Positions 32,658 to 42,486 of a DNA stretch of 64,000 bases are shown in pieces. Each line of letters begins with the position of its first letter. Position 1 is the stretch's first letter. Position numbers and translations under genes: made by a program. The DNA is taken from assembly GCA_029834535.1 (NCBI GenBank), contig JAQMWT010000005.1, forward strand, positions 62,001 through 126,000, written 5' to 3'. The notes under the pieces were generated by a model. It made no database searches, had not been told where the DNA came from, and worked only from the letters and a program-made list of their open reading frames with translations. This DNA is from Chrysophaeum taylorii (lineage: Eukaryota > Sar > Pelagophyceae > Pelagomonadales > Pelagomonadaceae).

Positions 32658-34322
32658 ATGTTACGCCAGTTCTCGACAGTGCGGCAGTTGGCCCGCCAGC
32701 TCCGCAAAGAGCGCGTCGCCGCGGCCACGCGCGGGCTGTCGGCGGTCGGTGCGGACGCCAAGCACCAACAGCAGCAGCAGCGCCTCGAGGCCGTGACGAT
32801 CCCCGAGCCGTCGAGACGCCAGCTGTGGCGACTCGCCATCGGCAACGCCGTCCCCTTCATCGGCTTTGGGTTCGCCGACAACCTCATAATGATTGTGTGT
32901 CGTTGTTGTCTCGTCCGCGTTGTGGATGGAGGACGTCGTCGTCGTCTTTTATTCGAGCGCAGATCGCCGGCGAGGCCATCGACAAGACGATCGGCGTCGC
33001 TCTCGGGATCTCCACGCTGGCGAGTAGAGTGGAGTGGGGTGGGAAAAACAAGACGCCCGCCCGCTTTTCTTCTCTTAGGCCGCCGCGGGGCTGGGAAACA
33101 TGCTCTCGGACATCGTCGGGATCGGCGTCGGCGACATTATCGAAAGGTACTCTTCGGCAATCCTCGGGCGCGAGGCGGTCGCCGCGCTCACCGCCGAGCA
33201 AATGGAGCTCAACATATGTCGTCTCGTGAAGACGTGGGCCTCGGTCATCGGCATCTCGATCGGCTGCTTGCTGGGAATGGTGCCGCTCTTCTTCATCGGC
33301 CAGCGAAAGCCGCTTTTCTTCACCCCCGAGGAGATGGCGCTCTACGAGTCGGCGTTGAGACCGTAAGGCCTCTCGTTGAAATTTGTCGTGACGCTCGCTC
33401 GCCGCCTCCTAGGTACGGCGTGTCGCCGCAGCACTTCTTCGATCTGATGCGACGCTCCGAGTGGCGGACCTACGAGGCGGGGTCCACGGTGCTCAAGGCC
33501 GGACAGACGCTCGACCGCGTTCTGCTCGTCGCGTCGGGCTCGGTCGACTCGTACGAGACGACCAGAGACGGCGGCCTCCGGCGGCTGTACAGGTACCAGG
33601 CCAAGCGCGACATCGCCGGCTATGACAAGGAAATGCCGGCCAAGGAGAGGGAGGCGGACCCTCCGATCCGCGGCTGCGTGATCGGCGGGACGGCCCTCCT
33701 CGACGACAGCGTGCGCAAGCACCCCTACCCCTCGACCGTCATCGCTGCCGAGCCCACGCGCGTCGTCGAGTGGCACTACTCGGTCCTCCGCAAGGAGATG
33801 GACGAGGACAAGGCGATCGAGGCCGCCATTTGTTCGATCTTGTATTTTGACCTCGTCGAGGGCCTCCGCCGCCAGCGCCGGACGGCGTCCGCGCCGCCGC
33901 ACCCGCTCCCCATCGCCGGCGACGAGCGCCTCGAGACCCCTGCCAACGAGATGCCGCCCGACCGCCAACGGCTCGACATGTACGAGGCGATATTGCAGGT
34001 CGCCTTGTCGGACGGCGTCGTCCACGCGGCCGAGCGCCAGTTCATTGGAAACTTTGCCCAGCACCACGCGATCACCGAGGAAGAGCACCTCGCGTCGCTG
34101 GAAAAGTGCGTCTCTCGCCAAACCCTTGTTTTATGTTGTCGCAGGTTAGGCTGGAGTGCGCAGCAATGGGACGCCGGGTGCAAGGAGTACGCCGGCTCTG
34201 GCTCGCTCAACATCAAGAGCGCCATACCCGAGCTCCTCAAGCAAGCCGGAGTCAAGTCGAGGCTCATCTCGGCCAACAAGGGTGACGATGCCCCGGGGAA
34301 TCCAGACGACCCGCCCAGATGA
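32658..34322 (+). CDS. TMEM65 domain fused to cNMP-binding-like and TerB-like domains
   Basis: Five exons: 32658-32894, 32963-33019, 33079-33362, 33413-34105 and 34145-34322; 482 residues. Introns are 68, 59, 50 and 39 bp; the second is GC-AG (CTG|GCGAGT), fixed by the TMEM65 signature across the join (GISTL/AAAGLGNM). The N terminus (MLRQFSTVRQLARQLRKE) looks like a mitochondrial presequence. Residues 55-200 are the TMEM65 domain with its hydrophobic hairpins (AIGNAVPFIGFGFADNLIMI, MLSDIVGIGVGDIIE, GISIGCLLGMVPLFFIG). Residues about 215-330 resemble a cyclic-nucleotide-binding barrel (YEAGSTVLKAGQTLDRVLLV, VIGGTALLDD). Residues about 370-440 resemble TerB (YEAILQVALSDGVVHAAE). Animal TMEM65 is an inner-mitochondrial-membrane protein implicated in Na+/Ca2+ exchange; coupling to a regulatory barrel here is inference. 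Confidence 0.85.
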   Translation: MLRQFSTVRQLARQLRKERVAAATRGLSAVGADAKHQQQQQRLEAVTIPEPSRRQLWRLAIGNAVPFIGFGFADNLIMIVCRCCLVRVVDGGRRRRLLFERRSPARPSTRRSASLSGSPRWRVEWSGVGKTRRPPAFLLLGRRGAGKHALGHRRDRRRRHYRKVLFGNPRARGGRRAHRRANGAQHMSSREDVGLGHRHLDRLLAGNGAALLHRPAKAAFLHPRGDGALRVGVETVRPLVEICRDARSPPPRYGVSPQHFFDLMRRSEWRTYEAGSTVLKAGQTLDRVLLVASGSVDSYETTRDGGLRRLYRYQAKRDIAGYDKEMPAKEREADPPIRGCVIGGTALLDDSVRKHPYPSTVIAAEPTRVVEWHYSVLRKEMDEDKAIEAAICSILYFDLVEGLRRQRRTASAPPHPLPIAGDERLETPANEMPPDRQRLDMYEAILQVALSDGVVHAAERQFIGNFAQHHAITEEEHLASLEKCVSRQTLVLCCRRLGWSAQQWDAGCKEYAGSGSLNIKSAIPELLKQAGVKSRLISANKGDDAPGNPDDPPR

Positions 34323-34574
34323 TAGCTCCTCTTTTTCTGTCCTCGTCGTGTGTGTGCCCGAGCGTTGATGCGGCCGTGCGTGTTTGCCACCTTTTTTGTT
34401 TTGGGTTCCAAAGACGCGTCCCCGCCGCGCCCTTCTTCGAGCGCCCGCCCTTTTTCGAGGATTAGTGGTCGTCGTATCGTGAGCGCGACATCACACCATA
34501 TGACCGCGCGTGTGGCCAGCAGCGCTGTTTTCGAAGATATTATTATTATTTTTAAAAACGTACGTCCCACCTAA

Positions 34575-34619
<45 letters not shown>

Positions 34620-34966
34620 CTGAGGGAGAGAGAGAGAGCGAGGGAGCACCCCGCCTTCCCGGAGGAGAAGACCTGATCTCACCTCACCTCACCTCCCCTC
34701 TTCGGACGTGTAGCACGTCGAGAGACCCGTCGCTGCTTAACACAATAATTAAGGCGACGCGCATTTAGTGTATTATAAAAGGGGTGGGTCGATTGCCATA
34801 ATGGTGGGTGGGTGATAGAGTATGATCGCGCGGTGCGTCGTGGGAGTCGTGGTTTAGATATCTCCCGATACAACAGAAGTGGTCGCACGTCGTCGTCGTC
34901 GTCGCGCAGCTTCGGACAGACGATGCGTACAGCATAATATAATCAAGCCGCAATATTACTAACTAT
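34323..34966. other. Intergenic after the TMEM65-like gene
   Basis: Contains a (CAG)n run at about 34576-34618 and short AT-rich patches; nothing coding recognised. Confidence 0.5.
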
Positions 34967-35335
34967 TCAAACGGCAATCAGAGGTCTCGGAATATGACTG
35001 TAGTGCACGTCCGAGTCCCGTCGAGAAACGATCTCGGTTGCAACAAGTAACGCCGAGAGCGTCGTCGTCGTCGTCGTCGTCGTCGTCGAAGGATCAGCGA
35101 CGCGCCGGCGTTTTGGTTTCACCGTTGGATGGCTTGACTCCTCAATCGTGAAGTTATCCACCTCGTCGATAGCGAACCTCACATTCCGATGACGGCGTTT
35201 CTTTCCACCGCTACATGCGGTCTTCCCGGTGGCCTCGTCGCGCGGCGCGACGGGCGAACTCTGAGCAGGGTCTCGGAGGTACTCGTCGTATGGTTCGAGG
35301 ACATAGTCGAGGTTGACGCCGCCATAAACCATCAT
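34967..35335 (-). CDS. Small hypothetical protein with RVxF-like segment
   Basis: 122 residues from ATG 35335. Unrecognised. The middle carries KKRRHRNVRFAIDEVDNF, a basic-V-x-F stretch resembling PP1-docking motifs, then a basic KPKRRR segment and a run of nine Thr from an ACG/ACC microsatellite. Coding status is uncertain: there is no homology signature and composition is less GC-rich than in the neighbours. Confidence 0.35.
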   Translation of the reverse strand: MMVYGGVNLDYVLEPYDEYLRDPAQSSPVAPRDEATGKTACSGGKKRRHRNVRFAIDEVDNFTIEESSHPTVKPKRRRVADPSTTTTTTTTTLSALLVATEIVSRRDSDVHYSHIPRPLIAV

Positions 35336-35607
35336 CAGTCCAAGGTTGTTCAAGTTCTTTCGTCAGGTTGAATGAGGTGGACAACCTTCTGCTGCTAAAA
35401 AAACTGACTCTTCGCACCATATCAAACGAAACTTCAACGATCTTATCACATATCCCGAACACGTCACCTTCTGCGGGTGAAGTACGTCTTGAACGAATCT
35501 AACCTCGCAACCAGTCACGACTCTTGCTTGGCAACCCGGTCGTCACTCCGGCCACAGAACCCCCCTCTCACATCCCCCCGCCCACAAGATTTCTTCCTTC
35601 CTTCCTC

Positions 35608-36596
35608 CTAGCCACCACCATCGCGGAGCGTCGCGCTCGCGGTATGCCAGATCCAGCGGGCAAGGTCGTCCATGACTGGGCGGCCGACGTCGGTCCTTTC
35701 GAAGGGCGTCGCGAGGCGCTTGACGCCGGCGCGCTCGAGAGCCACGACCTTGTTGTGCGCGAGCGGGAGCGCGGCGAGGAGGGGGTTTGCGTCCGGCGGT
35801 AGGGAGACGGCGCACTTGGACCAGCCGAGGTCGTCGAGCGCCGCGAGTTCGCCGCATCCCGTGCCTCGGGAGGGAATGTCGAGGCACCGGACGAGCGAGG
35901 TGTTGGTGGGTTTGGCCTCGGCGAAGAAGGTCTGCCCCGCAGTCTCCGTAAAGAGGGCCGAGCGGAAGGGGACCATAAAGTCGCCGTCGACGGCGGCGTA
36001 GGCGCGGCGTGCTCGGAAGGCGCGGAGTGGGTCGAGAAATCGGTTATCGTACATGTCGCGCACGACGGTGGTCTGGCGCATGACGTCGCGTACCGATCGC
36101 GAGACCGCGTCGATGGGCGCGAGAAGGGGGGCGAGGGGCGCGAGGAGCGGGGCATAGGTCGCGTCGGTCACGCCGAGATGTGGCGCGGCCGTCGTCACGA
36201 AGGCCGCCGGCACGAGCCCGGCGACGAGGTTGCCGTCGAAGAGGTGGGCGAGCGCGTATCGCGCGTACAAGCCTGCGTCGGCCGTGATCATCTCCTGAGG
36301 CGCGCGCACGAACCGCCCAAGCTGTTCCCGAGGAACGAGATCGTCCGAAGCGACGGTGCCTCGAACCGCGACACCTCGTCTGCGACGCGCCTTCCTCCTG
36401 CCGCGAGACCGTCGGTCGTGCGTCCTTCGTTGCACGTGCACGCCAGCACGACCACCCTCCCATCGCTCTCGGCCTCCAACCGACGACCCACGTAACCGAG
36501 GTCTGTGGCGAATCCGCTCAAACCGTGAACGGTCACGACAAGGTGTTCGGCCACCAAACTCGTCGCGTCGACTATGGCGACCCACGACCACCACAT
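35608..36596 (-). CDS. DUF676-type serine esterase/lipase (alpha/beta hydrolase)
   Basis: Exons 36596-36314 and 36272-35608 with a 41-bp intron (donor GTTCGT); 315 residues. The join completes the nucleophile elbow and the next strand: SFLGNSLGG|LYARYAL. Upstream, VVTVHGLSGFATDLGYVG supplies the oxyanion-hole strand (HGLSG) typical of DUF676 (ROG1/FAM135-like) lipases. Ser in GNSLGG is the predicted nucleophile. The catalytic Asp is probably in DGDFMVPFRSA, and His is likely LAHNKVV near the end. Substrate unknown, probably a lipid ester. It is head-to-head with the PHPT1-like gene, with only 65 bp between start codons. Confidence 0.85.
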
Positions 36597-36661
36597 AGTT
36601 CTTCAAGTTTCGCCACGAGGGTTTTAAAGACAGACAGACAGACAGCGAGGGTTCCTTTCTC
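36597..36661. promoter_or_regulatory. 65-bp divergent spacer (esterase / PHPT1-like)
   Basis: Only 65 bp separate two outward ATGs; it contains a CAGA repeat (AGACAGACAGACAG). If both starts are right, both promoters overlap this spacer or the opposing coding regions. Confidence 0.45.
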
Positions 36662-37213
36662 ATGCTCGTACGGACGACGACTTTGTCCTTCGCGGTGCGT
36701 CGCGGTCACACAATCTCGGATACCAAGCACCCACAGGCGTTGATTCGTTCTCCGCGTGTCGTGCGACGCACACCTCGCTTTTCGGTGCTGTCCATGGCGA
36801 GCTCCGGTCCTACGACGAATGCCCAAGACCAGGCCGAGGCCGCCGCGATGCGCAAGGGCGAGGGCAGGGGCGGGACGATCGCCGGCCTCCCCCCTTGCGC
36901 GATCGAGGACGGCCTCCAAAAGTACGTCTTGATTCAAGTCGGGGAAGGCCACTTGGTGCGCGGCGCGGTCTCCGCGGCTTATCATCGCGACGCCGCGCAA
37001 CCCTGCGTCGAGCAACTCTCCGCGCTCGGGGTCGACTACGAGGTGTTAGGAGGAGGGCGCATTGCCTTGGATCGCGCCTCCAAGTCCATCAAGATCTACG
37101 GCTTCTCCTACGGCTTTCCTTGGCAGGGACGACCGAGGCACGACATTACGGCAGATGTAGTCCAGGCGCACTTTCCGGGTTGGACCGTAACAACGAGCGA
37201 CGAAGGCTACTAA
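36662..37213 (+). CDS. PHPT1: Phosphohistidine phosphatase, PHPT1/Janus family
   Basis: 183 residues, one exon. Residues about 60-183 match the 14-kDa protein phosphohistidine phosphatase: KYVLIQV, VRGAVSAAYHRD with the catalytic His near residue 108, LGGGRIALDR, IKIYGFSYGF and the terminal WTVTTSDEGY. PHPT1 removes phosphate from phosphohistidine in proteins. The first about 44 residues are Arg/Ser-rich and could be an organellar targeting peptide; ATG 36794 (MASSGPTT) would give a cytosolic form of ordinary length. Confidence 0.9.
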   Translation: MLVRTTTLSFAVRRGHTISDTKHPQALIRSPRVVRRTPRFSVLSMASSGPTTNAQDQAEAAAMRKGEGRGGTIAGLPPCAIEDGLQKYVLIQVGEGHLVRGAVSAAYHRDAAQPCVEQLSALGVDYEVLGGGRIALDRASKSIKIYGFSYGFPWQGRPRHDITADVVQAHFPGWTVTTSDEGY

Positions 37214-37500
37214 TCGAAAATCTCGGCCTTTCCCTCTATTATTAATATCCTAGAGGTAGGTGGTGGGGTCGTGGTCCAGGCGAGTTCAGCTCCATGCTCG
37301 CTCGCTCCAGTGACCACTTCTTCTGCCTACAAGGTAGTAGATCTATTAGGCACTATTGACTCATCGTGAGAACGTCGTCTGGTCTGTGGCCATTGGCCAA
37401 GCAGAAAATTTATGCGACAAAAAGCAGTGGCCGTCCGTTGAAGACAACCGACGACCGTTGTCGTTGTGAGCTCTGTTAATAACGCCGCCGTCGCGTGGCG

Positions 37501-40500
37501 ATGGGACCGCCGCAGAAGGCGAACAAGACGATCGACAAATCGCGATTCGAACCAGCTGCAGCACGCGAGCCGTTGGGCGAATTTCCGGAGCCGACAGATG
37601 TCGCGCCATTGACCGCGCCCGCGGCACGACCCGTGTGCCTGGACGCGCTGTTAGATGAGTGGAGCGATGCGGCGCTGCAAGCAGAAAACTGGTGCGCGGA
37701 CACCGGCTTCGTCGACGAAGACGCAACGGCGACCTACATGCCGCCGTGGGTTGCGATGCAGATCGCGGGCTGGGAGCGGGCTAGCGTGATCGTCGGTCGG
37801 CGCGCGGAGCCTATCGCGCGGCGCGACGTGGTGGCGGCGCCCGTAGGGAAAGACGCGAAGCAAGGAGTCATCGAATGGGCGGAGATCGACGTCGACCCAC
37901 AGACCACACTCCCTCTGCCTCGCGTTGTCGTTATGCCGCTGGCCCGACAGCCTGCCGAGCAAGGAGGGTCGGCGGACGAACCTGCGCGCACGCCGTGGCC
38001 GCCCGAAAATTCGTTCGCTCTCGAACGTAGCTTCCTGCCTCATGCGATCAAAACAGACGCACCGGTGCCACCCTGTGGTGAACCCGTGGACGCGCCGGCG
38101 CCGGCGCCGGTCGAGGAGGCGCCGTACGAGGAGCACGGACGCGACGAGCGCGACGCCCTCGTGGCCTTTGTATTGCGGCTAGTCGCAACGTACGCCGAGA
38201 CACAAAACAGCGCGCCATTCTTGTGGGAGGCAATCTACCCCCAGGACGCTGAGGGTCGGCCGTGCTATAACCGCGGCGGCAAGTACGTGCTCAAGTTGTG
38301 GCTCGCGGGAAAATGGCGTCGAATGGCCATCGACGATAGGCTACCCGTCGACGGCGCGGGTTTGCCAGTGATGGTAACGTCTCTGGATCCCAGAGAGCTT
38401 TGGCCCTCGCTGCTCGCTAAGGGCCTCTACAAGTTGTGGGCACTCGTCTCCAAAGGACGCGACGGCCGCGTCGAGGACTTCCTCGCGCTCTCGCTGCAAG
38501 CGCTGGCAGGCTGGATGTCGTCGGCGGCGACGCCATCCGAAGAGCTCCAAAGTTGCCTGCGCGGGGCTCCGACCTGCACCCTTGAGGACGTGGTCCTCGC
38601 CGAGACGGCGCGACTCCCGGGGTCGCCCGCGAAACGCCGGCGACGCGGGCGCCGAAACCTGTCGCGCGAACCGTCGATCGAGACGCTGGCAGCCGCGGTA
38701 TCCGCGCGCAACGAGGCGGCGGCACGAATGCGTGAGCTGCTCGATGCACCGCGCGACCACCTTCTCGTGGCGGTGCGCCCTTTGCATAACGCGGGCAAGA
38801 CATTCCACGCGACTTTGGTTTTGGCGGTCATCGACGCGTCCGAGGCCGGCTCGGCACAACACGACGAACGCGAACTATTACTCGAGTGGAGGTGTCCCGA
38901 GGCCAAGCCAGACGATTTCAGACAGCAGATAGCGCCAATCCCGAACCACCTCCTGGTGACTATTCCCGAGTTGTTCGACGAGTGGTCGCTCGTCCGCGTC
39001 GCGACCGGCCGCGGCCTCGACGACACGGCTCTCCTGACGCATTCGTGGGTGCGCTCGAGCGGCGGCGACTCGGGCATCCTCGAGCCCCCGAAAGCGCTGA
39101 AACCGACGCTGTTATACGTCACGAGCACCGGCTCGCTACAAATCTCGATGATTGCCGACGCTGCCGAGGACGAAGACGTCGTTACCCCTAGCGCGTGTTT
39201 GATGCTACGGGAAGTGCCACTCCCTGGTGGCGACGCCGGTATCAACGCCGAAGAACCGCAAGAAGGAGCTCCCTTGACAGACAAAGCGCCGCCGTCGCGC
39301 CTCCGGGTCGAGCTTTCGACCGCAAAGCGCCGGTTCGCGAGCATCGAAACGACAATGTCCGTCCCGCCCGGCGGGCGACTCTATCGAGTTGAGCTCGAGG
39401 CTCCGCTCGGGGTGTGCGTCAAGTTCGCGTGCGCATCGCCCCTGCACCTAGGCGCTACGGACGACGTTTACCGCGCGGTCGGCGGATACGTCGACGTTCT
39501 GGAGGGTACGCATTACGCGATCCCAGCCGAGGTCGAGCGCGTCGTCTTCCGCAAACTCATCAAGCGCGCCGAGGGACCGACGGCCGTTGAGCTCGACGTG
39601 TGGCTGGCCGAGCCGGCGATGCGACCACACCTCCGCGTGCACGCCAAGAATCTCGAGACGAGCGAAGAGACTTGGCATCCGCTCCTCGAGACGAAGGCGC
39701 TCCAAGTTGGGCCCGCAGGAGTCCTGGTGACGGCTGTCATGCGCGCGTCCGCATGGCGTGCCTTGCCCGCAGTCTCTTGGATGCTCTTCGTGCGATCCAA
39801 GGCTGGCGGCGTGTCCTGCACTGAGTGCGGAGGGGACTCGACCGCGTGTACTACGACGCGCTTTGCTGGAGCCTACTGCACCAACCCGTATCTCAGACTC
39901 GTACGCGATATTATGAGGTTTCCGGCGACGGCTCTGCCGCTACACCTCGCCTTTTCCGCATCGTATCGCAAAGAACCTGTACCCATTCACTTGCGGATCT
40001 GCGAGTTTAACGACCGATCGGCAGAGCTCGCGATCGAAGACATCGATGAACTCACGCGCCTCGCGTCCCAAACGACGGGCTCCGCCGGTATCGAGGTCAT
40101 GGTCAAAAAGGATTTGGGATCGATGTGCGTACCGGCGCTCTGGTACGAGGGCCCGCTCGTCTTGGAAGTGTGCGTCGACTCGGACACCTACGACGTCGCC
40201 GAGAACTTTTCGTCGGACCTCAGATGGACTCTCGATATCGTTGCGGCCGCGCAAGGCGGGATCGAGCTGCGTCCCGACGACGCGGATGAGGCCACCTGCG
40301 CAGCCCTTCGATCGCGATGGGAGGCGATGGAGCCCGGCCGGGCGGAGCGCGCCGCGATCGTCAGGGCGCACGCTCTCGCTCAAAAAGCCGCGGATCACCA
40401 TCCGTGCGAGGAGGACGAAGAGTCGTCCCAGAATACGCATACTTCAAAGAGTGCCGACGGAAAGAAGGGCACAAAGAAGGGCGACAAGACGCGTCCCGCC

Positions 40501-40884
40501 GACGCACGGGTTCAGGCCCTCGTCGCGGGGAGCGTCGTCAACGCCGAAGTCGAAGCGGCGCGAGAGCGCCTGCGCAGGGTCCTCCCGGCCCCGATCGTGC
40601 ACACGCTCCCCGCCAAGACCGCTGTGGTCCGAACGCAGGCACACGCAGACGCGCAAGCACGCGCTCGCGCCGACGCGCTCGCCAATCTCGAGGACACTGC
40701 GGACAATATCAAGGCGCGTATCGCAACGGCCACCGAGCGCGGTCTCAACGAACAATCAGCCCACGTCACCGCACTGCGCTCCTGGCGCCATAAAGTCATC
40801 CAGACTACCAAGTCCGCCCTCGCAGCACGCGAGCAGCATCGCCTCGTGATGATCAATTCCACCACCGCGACTACCGGCTCGTAA
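37501..40884 (+). CDS. ADGB: Androglobin-like protein (calpain-like domain, no globin seen)
   Basis: 1,127 residues, one exon, from ATG 37501. The N terminus shows the androglobin opening (EWSDAALQAENW, then MPPWVAMQIAGWERAS). Around residues 235-330 is the conserved calpain-like block: PFLWEAIYPQ, RPCYNRGGKYVLKLWLAGKW, RRMAIDDRLPVD, ELWPSLLAKGLYKLW. I find no GDCWFL-type catalytic Cys motif, so protease activity is doubtful. The long C-terminal part (beta-rich, then helical with Ala/Arg) fits the C-terminal half of androglobins. Animal androglobin is about 1,667 residues with a permuted globin and IQ motif in the middle; neither is evident here. Androglobins are linked to flagella and cilia, hence the inferred role. 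Confidence 0.82.
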   Translation: MGPPQKANKTIDKSRFEPAAAREPLGEFPEPTDVAPLTAPAARPVCLDALLDEWSDAALQAENWCADTGFVDEDATATYMPPWVAMQIAGWERASVIVGRRAEPIARRDVVAAPVGKDAKQGVIEWAEIDVDPQTTLPLPRVVVMPLARQPAEQGGSADEPARTPWPPENSFALERSFLPHAIKTDAPVPPCGEPVDAPAPAPVEEAPYEEHGRDERDALVAFVLRLVATYAETQNSAPFLWEAIYPQDAEGRPCYNRGGKYVLKLWLAGKWRRMAIDDRLPVDGAGLPVMVTSLDPRELWPSLLAKGLYKLWALVSKGRDGRVEDFLALSLQALAGWMSSAATPSEELQSCLRGAPTCTLEDVVLAETARLPGSPAKRRRRGRRNLSREPSIETLAAAVSARNEAAARMRELLDAPRDHLLVAVRPLHNAGKTFHATLVLAVIDASEAGSAQHDERELLLEWRCPEAKPDDFRQQIAPIPNHLLVTIPELFDEWSLVRVATGRGLDDTALLTHSWVRSSGGDSGILEPPKALKPTLLYVTSTGSLQISMIADAAEDEDVVTPSACLMLREVPLPGGDAGINAEEPQEGAPLTDKAPPSRLRVELSTAKRRFASIETTMSVPPGGRLYRVELEAPLGVCVKFACASPLHLGATDDVYRAVGGYVDVLEGTHYAIPAEVERVVFRKLIKRAEGPTAVELDVWLAEPAMRPHLRVHAKNLETSEETWHPLLETKALQVGPAGVLVTAVMRASAWRALPAVSWMLFVRSKAGGVSCTECGGDSTACTTTRFAGAYCTNPYLRLVRDIMRFPATALPLHLAFSASYRKEPVPIHLRICEFNDRSAELAIEDIDELTRLASQTTGSAGIEVMVKKDLGSMCVPALWYEGPLVLEVCVDSDTYDVAENFSSDLRWTLDIVAAAQGGIELRPDDADEATCAALRSRWEAMEPGRAERAAIVRAHALAQKAADHHPCEEDEESSQNTHTSKSADGKKGTKKGDKTRPADARVQALVAGSVVNAEVEAARERLRRVLPAPIVHTLPAKTAVVRTQAHADAQARARADALANLEDTADNIKARIATATERGLNEQSAHVTALRSWRHKVIQTTKSALAAREQHRLVMINSTTATTGS

Positions 40885-40943
40885 CGGAAGTACTAAGAAG
40901 TCAACGGAATCTTGTGCGCTTGGCGGCGTTGGAGTCGTCGTCA

Positions 40944-41729
40944 ATGTCGCGAATGCGCCTGTGTTCGACGGCCAAATTTAGCGTGCTCGATGTGCCGGAT
41001 ACCTTGAAAAAGAAGCAGCAACAACAGCAACACGCGGCGACGACGCCGGCGCCGCCGATGCGGAAGGCGGAGCGCCCCCCAAAGTGGAACGCAGCAGCGC
41101 CGTCGTCGTACGTGTCGGCAGTGTTGTCGGAGACGCAGGAAAGCGAGTCGGAGTGGGTTGAGGTGTCGACAGCAAGCGATGACGCGTGCGTGCCGTCCCA
41201 GGACGCGGCGACGCCGGTGCAGCGTCGCGGGGAGTGGGAGGCGTACGTCGACCCCGAGACGAAACACACGTACTGGTACAACGCCGCGGAGGACCGGTCG
41301 ACCTGGGAGCTCGACGAGGGCGAGTGGCAGCAAGTCGACGCGCCGCCGCCGAGCTGGGCGGCCCAGAGGCGACCGGCCGACGTGACATCGAGCATCGAGG
41401 CCAAGGCGGGCGACTCGAGGGCAGCGGACGACGAGGCCTCCACCGCCGTCCCGGCGCTCGTCCTCGAGGTCAATTTTCTGCGCGAAGTGCAGCAGAAGCT
41501 CATCAAGATCGTCACGGCCATGCACCAACGCCTCACGCACGGCGAGGACCGTGACCGCGACCGCGACGATCGCATCCGCGCCCTCGGCGCGAGGGTCGCT
41601 GACCTCGACCGCGACCTCGCTGCGCTCGCCGCGACCAAGATTCCCGCACCTCCCCCCAAGCAATCCACCCTTGATGCCGCGCTTGCTGAGGCCATGCGCG
41701 CCGAAGAGCGCCGCCTCTTTGGCTCCTAG
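40944..41729 (+). CDS. WW-domain protein with coiled-coil C terminus
   Basis: 261 residues from ATG 40944. A Gln-rich segment (KKKQQQQQH) precedes one WW domain at about residues 100-132: EWEAYVDPETKHTYWYNAAE then DRSTWELDEGEW, with both signature Trp. It binds proline-rich partners by family knowledge. The C-terminal third is helical (VNFLREVQQKLIKIVTAMHQ, ALGARVADLDRDLAALA). It starts 59 bp after the androglobin-like stop on the same strand. No wider family recognised. Confidence 0.8.
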   Translation: MSRMRLCSTAKFSVLDVPDTLKKKQQQQQHAATTPAPPMRKAERPPKWNAAAPSSYVSAVLSETQESESEWVEVSTASDDACVPSQDAATPVQRRGEWEAYVDPETKHTYWYNAAEDRSTWELDEGEWQQVDAPPPSWAAQRRPADVTSSIEAKAGDSRAADDEASTAVPALVLEVNFLREVQQKLIKIVTAMHQRLTHGEDRDRDRDDRIRALGARVADLDRDLAALAATKIPAPPPKQSTLDAALAEAMRAEERRLFGS

Positions 41730-42486
41730 ATTTTCGCACTTTGTTCATCACTCCTCCTCTGCGTCCACCGGCGAAGGAGCGGGGCTCCTTCTTTTTGAGT
41801 CGTTGTGTGCGCCCCCGAAATTTATGTCATCGTTATTTATTTATTTATTTTTACTCGTCGTGCTGCAAGACTATGTCTCGAGACATCATCCCGCTCGTTC
41901 CTTCTTCGCACAAACGAAACAACCCCGCCCACACACACAAGTCGAGGTCATCAGAAGACACGTGCGACGAGCACGCGTGCGCCCAGGTCTTTCTTTCTCT
42001 CCCCACCCCATCGCTCCGGATCAGAAGACACGTGCGACGAGCACGCGTGCGCCCAGGTCTTTCTTTCTCTCTCCACCCCATTGCTCCGGCGGCCCCTCCC
42101 CGACACCATACCCCGGGTGGTGGTGGTGGCGGTGGTCGTCGACGCCGAAGACGGCAGGACAAATATGCGTACTGGTTGTATGTGAGAAAGGTCGGCGAAA
42201 GGTGGGGGGATTTGTTCGTTCGTTCGTTCGTTCGTTTGTTCGTTCGAAAAAAGAAGGGAGAAAGAAAAGTAGGGGCAGAGGTCGAGACGATGAGGAGAAG
42301 AAGAGCGCACAGGCTTCGCGGGAGAAAGGCTGTGACAACCATATGCCTGTTGCGGCAGCAGCAGGCACGACGAGAGAGCAAGAGGGCAAAGAAGGAATGG
42401 ATCTTCGGCACGCACCACCGGGGAAGGCGAAGCGAAGCGCGACGGCGCGTCACGACACCACTTGAGTAGAAAGGAGGTCCGACAAC
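41730..42486. other. Intergenic between convergent WW and FYVE-SYLF genes
   Basis: Contains a 70-bp tandem duplication (41951-42089), a TTCG run near 42210-42245 and AT-rich 3' UTR-like sequence (TTATTTATTTATTTATTT near 41834). Open frames across it are low-complexity and not called. Confidence 0.5.
41951..42089 (+). repeat. Tandem duplication, about 70 bp x 2
   Basis: TCAGAAGACACGTGCGACGA recurs at 41951 and 42021, and the two units match to the CCACCCCA(T)(C/T)GCTCCGG end with only a few differences. Confidence 0.92.
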
